Of a stretch of DNA of 64,000 nucleotides, positions 56,146 through 64,000 are shown one piece after another. The notes beneath the pieces are model-generated. The model had not been told where the DNA came from. It searched no databases and saw only the letters and a list, made by a program, of their open reading frames with translations. How positions within the stretch are numbered: the stretch's first letter is position 1; the number at the start of each line of letters is the position of its first letter. Source of the DNA: Pseudomonas crudilactis (GTDB lineage: Bacteria > Pseudomonadota > Gammaproteobacteria > Pseudomonadales > Pseudomonadaceae); assembly GCF_013433315.1 (NCBI RefSeq), contig NZ_WXVV01000003.1, forward strand, positions 124,001-188,000, written 5' to 3'. The position numbers and the translations under genes were made by a program.

Positions 56146-56764
56146 TTACATCCGCGACGGTCAGGAGATCTATCGCAACTCCTTCGCGATCATTCGCAGC
56201 GAGGCCAATCTGGCGCGCATCCCGGCCGATCTGGAAAAACTCGCGGTGCGAGTTATCCACGCCTGCGGCATGGTCGAGGCCATCGACGGTCTGCAATTTT
56301 CCGAAGGTGCCGGCAAGGCCGGGCGCGATGCGCTGGCCGCCGGTGCGCCGATCCTCTGTGACGCGCGGATGGTTTCCGAAGGCGTGACCCGCGCACGCCT
56401 GCCGGCCAGCAATGAAGTGATCTGCACGTTGCGTGACGAGAGTGTGCCGGAGCTGGCTCGTGAACTGGGCAACACCCGTTCCGCTGCTGCGCTGGAACTG
56501 TGGCGTCCGCACCTTGAGGGCAGTGTGGTGGTGATCGGCAATGCGCCGACCGCACTGTTTTATCTGCTGGAAATGCTCGACGCCGGCGCACCGAAACCGG
56601 CGCTGATTCTCGGCTTCCCGGTGGGTTTCGTCGGCGCCGCTGAGTCGAAAGCCGCACTGGCCGCCGACAGCCGTGGTGTGCCGTTCGTGATCATGCAAGG
56701 CCGCCTCGGTGGCAGTGCCATGGCCGCTGCGGCTGTCAATGCCCTCGCCACGGAGATCGAATGA
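56138..56764 (+). CDS. cobH: Precorrin-8X methylmutase
   Basis: 208 residues. [20 protein letters not shown] start, with the catalytic His in [10 protein letters not shown], and [14 protein letters not shown] plus [13 protein letters not shown], all CobH signatures. It moves the C11 methyl to C12, yielding hydrogenobyrinate. Overlaps cobG by 8 nt and cobI by 4 nt. Confidence 0.95.
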   Translation: MLDYIRDGQEIYRNSFAIIRSEANLARIPADLEKLAVRVIHACGMVEAIDGLQFSEGAGKAGRDALAAGAPILCDARMVSEGVTRARLPASNEVICTLRDESVPELARELGNTRSAAALELWRPHLEGSVVVIGNAPTALFYLLEMLDAGAPKPALILGFPVGFVGAAESKAALAADSRGVPFVIMQGRLGGSAMAAAAVNALATEIE

Positions 56765-57495
56765 TGCAGGCCAAAGGACGTTTGCTGGGCCTGGGCGTCG
56801 GCCCCGGTGATCCGGAACTGATTACCGTCAAGGCCTTGCGCCTGCTGCGCGATTCGCCGGTGGTGGCGTACTTCGTTGCCAAAGGCAAGAAAGGTAATGC
56901 GTTCGGCATCATCGAAGCGCATCTGCAAGACGCACAGAATCTGCTGCCGCTGGTGTACCCGGTGACCACCGAAGTGCTGCCGGCGCCATTGTCTTACGAA
57001 CAAGTGATCAGCGATTTCTACGATGAGGCTGCCGAAACCGTCGCGGCACATCTGGATGCCGGGCGCGACGTCGCGGTGATCTGCGAAGGCGATCCGTTCT
57101 TCTACGGCTCCTACATGTACCTGCACGATCGCCTCGCCAGCCGGTACGAAGCGCAAGTGGTGCCGGGCGTTTGCTCAATGCTCGGTGGCGCTTCGGTGCT
57201 GGGCGCGCCGTTGGTGTATCGCAATCAGAGCCTGTCGGTGCTTTCCGGCGTGTTGCCCCATGAAGAGCTGAAGCGACGTCTGGCCGATGCCGACGCGGCG
57301 GTGATCATGAAGCTGGGGCGCAACTTCCCCAAGGTGCGTCAGGTGCTGGAAGAACTCGGTCTGGCCGAACGCGCGCTGTACGTCGAGCGCGCAACCATGG
57401 CCAATCAGAAGATTGTGCCGATGGATCAGGTCGAGCCGATGTCGTCGCCGTACTTCTCGCTGATCATTGTGCCGGGCGAACGGTGGCAAGGCTGA
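56761..57495 (+). CDS. cobI: Precorrin-2 C20-methyltransferase
   Basis: 244 residues of the tetrapyrrole methylase fold: [20 protein letters not shown] at the N-terminus and [20 protein letters not shown] at the AdoMet site. It methylates precorrin-2 at C20. Two adjacent ATG codons at 56761 and 56764; the first overlaps cobH. Its stop shares a base with the cobJ start. Confidence 0.95.
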   Translation: MMQAKGRLLGLGVGPGDPELITVKALRLLRDSPVVAYFVAKGKKGNAFGIIEAHLQDAQNLLPLVYPVTTEVLPAPLSYEQVISDFYDEAAETVAAHLDAGRDVAVICEGDPFFYGSYMYLHDRLASRYEAQVVPGVCSMLGGASVLGAPLVYRNQSLSVLSGVLPHEELKRRLADADAAVIMKLGRNFPKVRQVLEELGLAERALYVERATMANQKIVPMDQVEPMSSPYFSLIIVPGERWQG

Positions 57496-59195
57496 TGACT
57501 CAATCCACACCAGCCATCGTCATTCTCGGTCAGGGCAGCCTGGCCACCGCGCGGCGCATTCAGCAGGTCTATCCGGCGGCGCAGATCCACGGCCTCGCCG
57601 GGCGCGTCGAAGGCGCCGACCTGACGTATCAGGAATTCGGCGCGACCGTGCGCGAGTTGTATCAGCAGGACACACCGATCATTGCCCTGTGCGCGGCCGG
57701 CATTGTCATCCGCACACTCGCGCCGCTGCTGCTGGAGAAAGGCGCCGAACCACCGGTGCTGGCCGTTGCCGAAGACGGCAGCGCGGTGGTGCCGCTGCTT
57801 GGTGGTCTCGGCGGAGTAAATGTCATGGCGCGGGACATCGCTGCCGGGCTGCAAGTCGCAGCGGCGATCACCACCAGCGGCGAGTTGCGTTTTGGCACGT
57901 GCCTGCTCAACCCACCGAGTGGTTACGCGCTGGGCGATCTGGAACTGGGCAAGCGATTTGTCTCCGATCTTTTGGCCGGGCACAGCGTACGCATCGAAGG
58001 CGCGGCGCCCTGGCTGGATCAGGCGCAATTGCCGGAAGATCCGCAGGCGCAGCGCTCGATTCATGTCGGCAGCGCCGAGCGTGTGGCGTGTGCCAATGAG
58101 TTGTTGATTTATCCGCGCAGTGTCGCGGTGGCAGTCAGCGCCGAAGTGGCGGATTTGCCGAACATCGTCCGCGCGGCGTTGCAGCAAGCGCATCTTGCAG
58201 TGCAGGCGCTGGCCTGTCTGTTGGCGGCAGAGACCGAAATGGCCTCGACGAATCTGCATGAAGCGGCAATGGAATTGGGTGTGCCGTTGCGCTTTGTCTC
58301 GGCATTGAGCGATATCGAGGCGATGGCATTGGCGGCTGTGCCACAGGCGAAGGTCGTCATTGCCAACGACATGGCAATCGCTATTGCCGAACAGCCTTTG
58401 GACGTCGCGCAAATCGGCCGAGCACGTGGGCGTGTGGCGGTGATCGGTCTCGGTCCCGGCGCTGCCGAACTGATGGTGCCGGCGGTAAAAGCCGAACTGG
58501 CCCGCGCCACCGACGTGCTCGGCTACGAAACCTACGTGCGCATGGCCGGGCCTTTCCGTGATGATCAAATCCAGCACTGCACCGACAACCGCGAAGAAAT
58601 GCAGCGTGCTCGTCACGCCTTCAGGCTGGCGGCCGAGGGGCGCTCGGTGATTGTTGTATCGTCCGGCGACCCGGGCGTATTTGCCATGGCGGCGGCGGTG
58701 CTGGAGGCGTTGCACGAGTCCGATGATCCGGCGTGGCACAGCGTTGACCTGGAAATCCTGCCGGGTGTCTCGGCCTCGCTGGCCACCGCCGCGCAGGCCG
58801 GTGCGCCGCTGGGTCATGACTTCTGCGTAATGTCGCTATCGGACAACCTCAAGCCGTGGTCGATCATCGAGAAACGTCTGGACCTGGCTGCGGAAGCGGA
58901 TCTGGCGCTGGCGTTCTACAACCCGATCTCTCGCGCCCGTCCGTGGCAACTGGGCCGGGCACTGGAAATCGTCGCACAGCACCGCACGCCGCAAACCCCG
59001 GTGGTTCTGGGCCGTGACATCGGTCGCCCGGGACAGACCTTACGCACCACGACGTTGGGCGCGTTGACCGCGGACCAGGTGGACATGCGCACGATGGTAC
59101 TGATCGGCTCTTCGACCACGTGCACGTTTCCACGGGCAACCGGTGGGGATTGGGTTTACACGCCGCGTTGGTATGGTGAAAAGCCGATTGTCTGA
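57495..59195 (+). CDS. cobJ: CbiG-CobJ fusion: precorrin-3B C17-methyltransferase
   Basis: 566 residues. The N-terminal part (about 1-310) resembles CbiG (IALCAAGIVIRTLAPLLLEK, then VVPLLGGLGGVNVMARDIA; SNLHEAAMELGVPLRF-like region). The C-terminal part (from VAVIGLGPGAAELMVPAVKA near 320) is the CobJ tetrapyrrole methylase with VVSSGDPGVFAMA and AFYNPISRARPWQLGRAL. CobJ methylates C17 during ring contraction; the CbiG part, a lactone hydrolase in the anaerobic route, is commonly fused in pseudomonads. The ATG at 57495 shares a base with the cobI stop. Last cob gene in the window. Confidence 0.93.
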   Translation: MTQSTPAIVILGQGSLATARRIQQVYPAAQIHGLAGRVEGADLTYQEFGATVRELYQQDTPIIALCAAGIVIRTLAPLLLEKGAEPPVLAVAEDGSAVVPLLGGLGGVNVMARDIAAGLQVAAAITTSGELRFGTCLLNPPSGYALGDLELGKRFVSDLLAGHSVRIEGAAPWLDQAQLPEDPQAQRSIHVGSAERVACANELLIYPRSVAVAVSAEVADLPNIVRAALQQAHLAVQALACLLAAETEMASTNLHEAAMELGVPLRFVSALSDIEAMALAAVPQAKVVIANDMAIAIAEQPLDVAQIGRARGRVAVIGLGPGAAELMVPAVKAELARATDVLGYETYVRMAGPFRDDQIQHCTDNREEMQRARHAFRLAAEGRSVIVVSSGDPGVFAMAAAVLEALHESDDPAWHSVDLEILPGVSASLATAAQAGAPLGHDFCVMSLSDNLKPWSIIEKRLDLAAEADLALAFYNPISRARPWQLGRALEIVAQHRTPQTPVVLGRDIGRPGQTLRTTTLGALTADQVDMRTMVLIGSSTTCTFPRATGGDWVYTPRWYGEKPIV

Positions 59196-59500
59196 GTTTG
59201 CCGTTATTGATCGCCGGGAGAAGTTGTAAATAACTTCTCGCATCGTGACATCGTGTCAACACTTGCCAAGTTGAATGTCGACAGTAAGACAAGGCCACGC
59301 CCTTTCCGGGGGCGTGGCCTTTTCGTTGTTTATGACAAAATAAATAACAGGCTTAGTTGTTGCTGAATCATACCGTTGTCGCATTTGAATGTGGGTCGAT
59401 GTTTCATTCGACATTATTTGAGCTTCTTCAAGTTTGAGCGCGCCGTGTTTACTCAATAGTTTTGCCCGACTTAGAACTGTTGAATCAAGGAAGAATACGG
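59196..59500. other. Intergenic region between cobJ and the large toxin gene
   Basis: About 305 AT-richer bases, no gene. It contains GAGAAGTT-GTAAAT-AACTTCTC (59218-59239), TGACA-TCG-TGTCA (about 59246-59258), the terminator at 59291-59325 and GTCGA-TGTTTCAT-TCGAC (about 59395-59412). These dyads may be operators for the toxin gene. Confidence 0.5.
59291..59325 (+). terminator. Rho-independent terminator after cobJ
   Basis: AAGGCCACGCCC, loop TTTCCGG, GGGCGTGGCCTT then TTTT: perfect 12-bp stem, about 95 nt after the cobJ stop. Confidence 0.9.
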
Positions 59501-62500
59501 ATGAGTGCTACGGGAAACAATGCAGGCGAACTTTCATTCACTTCGGCTGCAGAGTATTCGACACTTCAAGGGGCATTGAGCGAGTTTGCCGACTCAGGCG
59601 AATACGCGGCGCTGGCCGAGTCTCATGAACTTGCCAGCAAGACCTTCACAGCGGTCGAAAAACTGCTGCCGGCGAAACTGTTTCAGGAACGACTCGAGGC
59701 CTTGATGGATCGCAAGTCGACGCCAGTGCCTATGGACATCCATCGGATTCGAACCCGGTTGAATCGCTATGTGGCGAGATTGTCAGCCACGGTGGACATG
59801 CTGAACGGCGTCGCCCGGCCCGTGCCGAACATCATGCACTTCGTCTGGGTCGGTGGCAGTGAGGTGGGCAACAATCAGCGCGATTACATGAACATCTGGC
59901 GCAAGGTGCTGGAGCCGCAGGGGTATCGGTTCAATCTCTGGTACGACAGTGATGCACTGCTCGCCTTTGAGATGAATCGGGTGATTCTCGACAGTGCAAG
60001 AGCGGATGCGATGGCATCGGAAGGCGATAAGGTCACCAGGCCCCTCCAGTTGTCGCAGATGATTGAAGACCGCGCGCGGGTATTGAAACATCAGATGTTC
60101 GACTACCTGAACCAGCCGCAATGGACAGGTCGGGCGGACGAGGCGCGTATCGATCTGATGGTTCGCGCTTACGGCAAGGATCGCGCGACGCTTGAGGCTT
60201 TCCGTCAGCAGTGCCTGGAGACACATCAGGCCATGGCCGGCACGGACTTGCAGTTGCGTGACGTTCGCCACGAATTTGCCGGGCATTTTCTACAGGATGT
60301 CTATCAGCGTGAAGTGGCCATGCGCGGCAATTTTGCCGCGGCGAGTGATGTCGTGCGGTTGCAGGCCGAGTACCTGGAGGGGGGACGTTACAGCGACATG
60401 GATTACTTGCCGCCACTGGCCGAGACGTTGGGCGGCGTGGATATCAGTGGTTTTGATGGCAATGAGCGACTCGGGGTACTGAAACTTTTACTGGATCACA
60501 ATCAAGCGTTGATGCCCGGGCGGGATCCGCACCGCTATACACAGATATCCGGCGAAATTGCCGCTCGGCATAAAGAGGCATTAACCACTTTTGCGCGTGG
60601 CAAGCCCGGTATTTCCGAGATTTTCGTCGCACCGCTGGAGCACGCTGTACCGCAGGATGCCCTTCGCTTGGGAACTGCCCATGGCAGTGCGAATACCGGG
60701 GAAATGAACGCGCATTTCATCGCCCATTCGGGCAGTGCCATGACGCTGTCTTACATGCAGATGATTCGAAGCAATTATGACTGCCTGCTAGAAGTGGAGA
60801 GCCGCTTGCTCGCTGCCGGCATTGATATTGCGGATGAGGGACGGGCGTTGCCCATCATTCAAAATGTGGTCAATGAAACGGCGGCTGCGGGCAAGTTTCC
60901 CGTTTCAAAAACACACTATTCGTCAGCGAAGCTGATCGATGCCATTCGCACGTATTATCAGGACGGTATTCGGGTCGATGCACGCGGCACCATTGCCCTT
61001 ACCGGGCCGGGTGCGGCGGCGGCAGGACTTGGCAAATATATCGAACAGCGTCTGCATTCCGATCATATTGATGAGGTTCGCAATCGACTGAAATTGGTCG
61101 AGGGCTATAACGTTTCCACGGAAGAGGAGCGGATCTCCGGCTGGACCGTGAATGGCGATGAAAACAAATGGCTTGAGCAAGAGCAGGACAAATGGCGCAA
61201 CGGCAAACTCAAGTCACGTTACATCGGTCAGTTGGCGGATCTACTGAGGCCGCAGACCCTGACCTTTAAACAAGGCTGGCCGGTAATCGAAGGTAAACCG
61301 GTGCTGTTGACCTCGGTGTTGCAACAGCTGATGGATGACTTGGGCGAGCCGTTCATTCGCGCAATGAAAGACAAGTTGAGCGGCGATGTTACTTTCAACG
61401 AAGCTTTTGCCATCGGTTTCGATGCCCGCCAGCAAATTCTCGCCCAGCCTGCCCTTGAACTGCCGCCGTCTTACGGTGCGGAATCCACCAGTAACCTGAA
61501 CGAACTGTTGGTCCGGGTTGCCCGCGGCTCGCTCGCCGTCGAACAACTCAGCCCGTTGCTGCGCGTGATGCTGGGCGGAATGTTCGGCGCGGCGAGCCTG
61601 GATATCGATGGCTTTGCCGGTGCGTGGAAGGACCTTTCCAGCCTCGCGGCGCAAACCGCCGAAGATGGGCTGTTTGTCCGCTTCAACGCTATCGAAAGTG
61701 CCTTGCGTCAGCACGCGACGCCGGCCTTCAAGGCGGGCCTGGCAAGCGCTGAACCTTCCACCACGTACACCGCCCGCGAACTCAAGGTGCGCGCCTTGGG
61801 CGAGCCATTGACGTTGCGTCAGTGGGGTGAACGTATCGCCCGGATCAACAGCACGGCACGCCGTGAATATCACGCGCAGATTCTGCGCAGCGGTGAGGCG
61901 GTTCGTACCGAATTGTTCAAGGCTGGCGCCATGTCCGCCAGGAAAGTGCCGCAGGACCTGCTCATGACCACGCCGGGCGATCCTGGTCGTCGATGCTATC
62001 CGCTGGCACTGATGATGGCGGCAGCGCTGACCGGTGGTGAGGCGGCTGAGCGTGCCCTGATCGGCCGGGTGGCGAACGTCAGCCATGCCCCGGAGGACGC
62101 CGACTCGCGGGCTTTGTTATTGGCGCTGGACGAATTGCAGGCTGTGCCGCTGACAGCCGTGGGCAAGCCACACGGCCATCATGGCCTGGACGCCATCGCA
62201 CAAATGCTGGAGGCGAAAACCGCTTCGACGGTCATGCTGCTCGACACCGGCAATCACGCGCTGCTGGTGGCGAAAACAGTGGAGGGCAGCCAGACGGTTT
62301 ACCGGTTTTACGAGCCGAATTTCGCGATTTACGGGTTTGCCCGGGTAGAGCAACTTAAAGAGGGCGTGCAGCGCTACCTGAGCAGAGATAACGCTGCAAT
62401 GGCCCGGTTATACGGTCTCGCGGAGGGCGACCGTGCGCGGTTCAATGTTGTTGAGCTCGATACCACGGCGATCATGGGCCGGACACTTTTGTCGAGTACG

Positions 62501-64000
62501 CCGCTGGGCAGCTTTTTGCAAAACGCTCCGATTGTCGATCCAGGCAGCGCTTCGGTCTGGCAAAAACAAGCCGTTGGACGCCAGCGATCGCTGGGTGAAA
62601 ACGCCCGGATGGGCGCCAGCCTGGCGCAACTGGATGCGCGTTATTGGGTGCAGGCATTCGAGCAGGCCACCGGTCAATTACGTGCCGAAAACAAACTGGG
62701 GGGTGAGTTTCTGCCGCTGCTGGAAACGCTGCAGAAGCACCCCGACGCAGGTTACAGCGTGACGCTGGTAGACGCGCGCAATCCGCAAAACGCTCGAGTC
62801 GTTACCACCACCGACGCGCGCTTCAGCAAAGTCCAACAGCACATCCAGCGCCTGGTGCAGTCCCTGGCCGGCAAAAATACTGCAGCGGGTGAGGCCGACG
62901 GCGGTAGTCGGTTGAGTTTCGCTTTTGCGATTCAGACGCTGATTACCGAGATGCGCCATCGCGAATACCAGGCCGGTGAAGAACAGGTGCCGGCGTTGTC
63001 GATCGCCCTGCAGGTGCAGGTCTATGTCAGTTATGCCCAGTTAGGTTATGGCGTATTGAACGATGCGGCACAGATCGTCAGTCTGGTTCGTCAAGTGGCA
63101 GCCAGTGAGCAGGCATTGGCGCTGCGCCAGTCATCGCTGTCCGGTCGGCTGCTGGGCCGGGCTTCCGTAGCTGCCGGGATTGTCTTCTCCGCCGTCAATA
63201 TAGGGTTTGACCTCTATGGTCTGGCAGTGGCGACCAATCAGGAACAGCGCTCACGGTTGGCCACGCAACTGGTATTCAATGTCGCGGCCCTGGCGCTGGA
63301 TATCACCGCATTGGCGGTTGGCGGAGCGGTGGGCGGTGCCGCTGCGATTCTGTCGGTGCCGCTGCTCGGCGTCGGCATTGGTGTGACGGCGATCGCCAGT
63401 AACCTGGGACAGATCAGCGACAAGGCCAAAGGCGTGGGTGCGTACTTGCGCAAGATCCAAGACGTCTACGGCCCTGGCGTTTACACGCGCAAGGACGGGG
63501 CGCTGAGTTTTGAACCCGAAGCCGTCATCACCGAGCTGGACTTGCAAGGCAACCGAATCCGTTTCGACAGTCAGAAGTTTTACCCCATGGATCGCGGCGG
63601 ACTTGAGCTGCCGCAGTTCAACAATCACCCGTCGCGACTGCACCAGGCGATCGATATCCGCGAGACGCTCGGACTGCCGCAAGTGGTCAGTCTCATCCGG
63701 CCGGCGCCCGGTGACGTACAGACGGTGGTGCTCCCGTGTACACCGCAGTGTTACTTCGGTTATGAGTACCAGGTCGGAACGTCCGGCTATGCCTATGAGC
63801 CACAGCCTGGCGAGTTGGCGCGTGAGCCGCGGCAAGCAAGCGAAAAGGCCTCAGCGAGCTTCCTCAGCACGTTTCTGCCATTTGGCGTCCTGGCTGATGA
63901 GCTCCACCAGCCACTCATGCAAACCTGGTATCCAAGCCTGCGCAACAGTACCGTCAACAAGCTGGAGTACGACGAGCATGGCAACCAGCGTTTCTATTTC
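59501..64000 (+). CDS. Large TcdA/TcdB-like toxin (GT44 glycosyltransferase, C58-like protease, pore domain), 3'-truncated by window end
   Basis: Exactly 1500 codons are visible and the frame is open at 64000. The glycosyltransferase domain starts near residue 108: IMHFVWVGG (Trp116), Asp283 and Arg286 (ASDVVRLQAEYL) and the DxD at Asp299-Asp301 (YSDMDYLPP). Spacings D-to-DxD of 16 and R-to-DxD of 13 equal those of TcdB (D270, R273, D286). Cys832 (GRRCYPLALMMA), His919 (GNHALLVAK) and Glu938 (FYEPNFAIYGF) resemble a C58 (YopT-like) Cys-His-Asp triad, with Glu at the Asp place. Residues about 1217-1308 are very hydrophobic, with DITALAVGGAVGGAAAILSV, as in TcdA/TcdB pore regions. LifA/Efa1 has a comparable GT plus C58 layout. 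The ATG at 59501 follows AAGGAAG. Probably a secreted cytotoxin acting on eukaryotic cells. Confidence 0.85.
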   Translation, partial: MSATGNNAGELSFTSAAEYSTLQGALSEFADSGEYAALAESHELASKTFTAVEKLLPAKLFQERLEALMDRKSTPVPMDIHRIRTRLNRYVARLSATVDMLNGVARPVPNIMHFVWVGGSEVGNNQRDYMNIWRKVLEPQGYRFNLWYDSDALLAFEMNRVILDSARADAMASEGDKVTRPLQLSQMIEDRARVLKHQMFDYLNQPQWTGRADEARIDLMVRAYGKDRATLEAFRQQCLETHQAMAGTDLQLRDVRHEFAGHFLQDVYQREVAMRGNFAAASDVVRLQAEYLEGGRYSDMDYLPPLAETLGGVDISGFDGNERLGVLKLLLDHNQALMPGRDPHRYTQISGEIAARHKEALTTFARGKPGISEIFVAPLEHAVPQDALRLGTAHGSANTGEMNAHFIAHSGSAMTLSYMQMIRSNYDCLLEVESRLLAAGIDIADEGRALPIIQNVVNETAAAGKFPVSKTHYSSAKLIDAIRTYYQDGIRVDARGTIALTGPGAAAAGLGKYIEQRLHSDHIDEVRNRLKLVEGYNVSTEEERISGWTVNGDENKWLEQEQDKWRNGKLKSRYIGQLADLLRPQTLTFKQGWPVIEGKPVLLTSVLQQLMDDLGEPFIRAMKDKLSGDVTFNEAFAIGFDARQQILAQPALELPPSYGAESTSNLNELLVRVARGSLAVEQLSPLLRVMLGGMFGAASLDIDGFAGAWKDLSSLAAQTAEDGLFVRFNAIESALRQHATPAFKAGLASAEPSTTYTARELKVRALGEPLTLRQWGERIARINSTARREYHAQILRSGEAVRTELFKAGAMSARKVPQDLLMTTPGDPGRRCYPLALMMAAALTGGEAAERALIGRVANVSHAPEDADSRALLLALDELQAVPLTAVGKPHGHHGLDAIAQMLEAKTASTVMLLDTGNHALLVAKTVEGSQTVYRFYEPNFAIYGFARVEQLKEGVQRYLSRDNAAMARLYGLAEGDRARFNVVELDTTAIMGRTLLSSTPLGSFLQNAPIVDPGSASVWQKQAVGRQRSLGENARMGASLAQLDARYWVQAFEQATGQLRAENKLGGEFLPLLETLQKHPDAGYSVTLVDARNPQNARVVTTTDARFSKVQQHIQRLVQSLAGKNTAAGEADGGSRLSFAFAIQTLITEMRHREYQAGEEQVPALSIALQVQVYVSYAQLGYGVLNDAAQIVSLVRQVAASEQALALRQSSLSGRLLGRASVAAGIVFSAVNIGFDLYGLAVATNQEQRSRLATQLVFNVAALALDITALAVGGAVGGAAAILSVPLLGVGIGVTAIASNLGQISDKAKGVGAYLRKIQDVYGPGVYTRKDGALSFEPEAVITELDLQGNRIRFDSQKFYPMDRGGLELPQFNNHPSRLHQAIDIRETLGLPQVVSLIRPAPGDVQTVVLPCTPQCYFGYEYQVGTSGYAYEPQPGELAREPRQASEKASASFLSTFLPFGVLADELHQPLMQTWYPSLRNSTVNKLEYDEHGNQRFYF

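Overview
The window reads as a chromosomal segment of a Pseudomonas of the P. fluorescens group. Coding DNA is GC-rich and dense. Intergenic gaps carry the paired GTGGGAGCGAGC...GCTCGCGA palindromes (REP/REPIN) typical of that group. The gene set is also characteristic: amaAB, braCDEFG, split urease genes with urtABCDE, the aerobic-type cob cluster with a CbiG-CobJ fusion, and an OprC-type copper receptor. No tRNA, rRNA, insertion sequence or CRISPR array is visible.

Layout. 1-2.6 kb: lysine/pipecolate catabolism (amaB, cut by the window edge, and amaA). 2.9-8.1 kb: branched-chain amino acid ABC transporter braC-braD-braE-braF-braG, with a consensus sigma-54 promoter in front of braC. 8.3-12.0 kb: a gene-poor stretch with clustered DnaA-box-like sites, then a short-chain dehydrogenase, a cation efflux protein and an AGE-family epimerase. 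12.2-14.6 kb: urease accessory genes ureE-F-G-J on the minus strand, again with a sigma-54-like promoter. 14.9-28.9 kb: housekeeping and small accessory genes: a TetR regulator, a repetitive secreted protein, an AsmA protein, a ferritin-like protein, LysR/azoreductase/SMR, a lipase gene broken by an in-frame TGA, a DMT transporter with AraC regulator, PsiF, an AI-2E permease, a YegD-type Hsp70 and CbpA/CbpM. 29.0-31.9 kb: a histidine kinase and a eukaryote-like SET-domain protein. 31.9-42.9 kb: ureC, ureB, two acetyltransferases, ureA, ureD and the urea transporter urtE-D-C-B-A, interspersed with tandemly amplified intergenic repeats; urtA has a GG-N10-GC sigma-54 promoter. 43.1-48.2 kb: a minus-strand copper block (two DUF2946-like proteins, PCu(A)C chaperone, OprC, PepSY membrane protein) ending at a strong terminator. 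48.3-48.9 kb: a HigBA-type toxin-antitoxin pair. 49.1-59.2 kb: cobalamin synthesis, cobL-cbiD-cobK on minus and cobG-cobH-cobI-cobJ on plus. 59.5 kb to the end: the first 1500 codons of a very large toxin.

How the parts fit. Branched-chain amino acid uptake, urea uptake and urease all look like nitrogen-scavenging functions, and three sigma-54-type promoters link them to general nitrogen control. The copper block forms an outer-membrane-to-periplasm handling route.

The cobalamin locus appears to be an accessory-gene hotspot. Three tandem genes of unknown function, which by eye are diverged paralogs of one another, sit between the divergent cobL and cobG. A TcdA/TcdB-like glycosyltransferase toxin with a C58-like protease domain lies just beyond cobJ. 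That three-gene cassette and the SET-domain protein are the best candidates for undescribed biology here. Coordinates, motifs and alignments were read by eye from the sequence; no database search was run.
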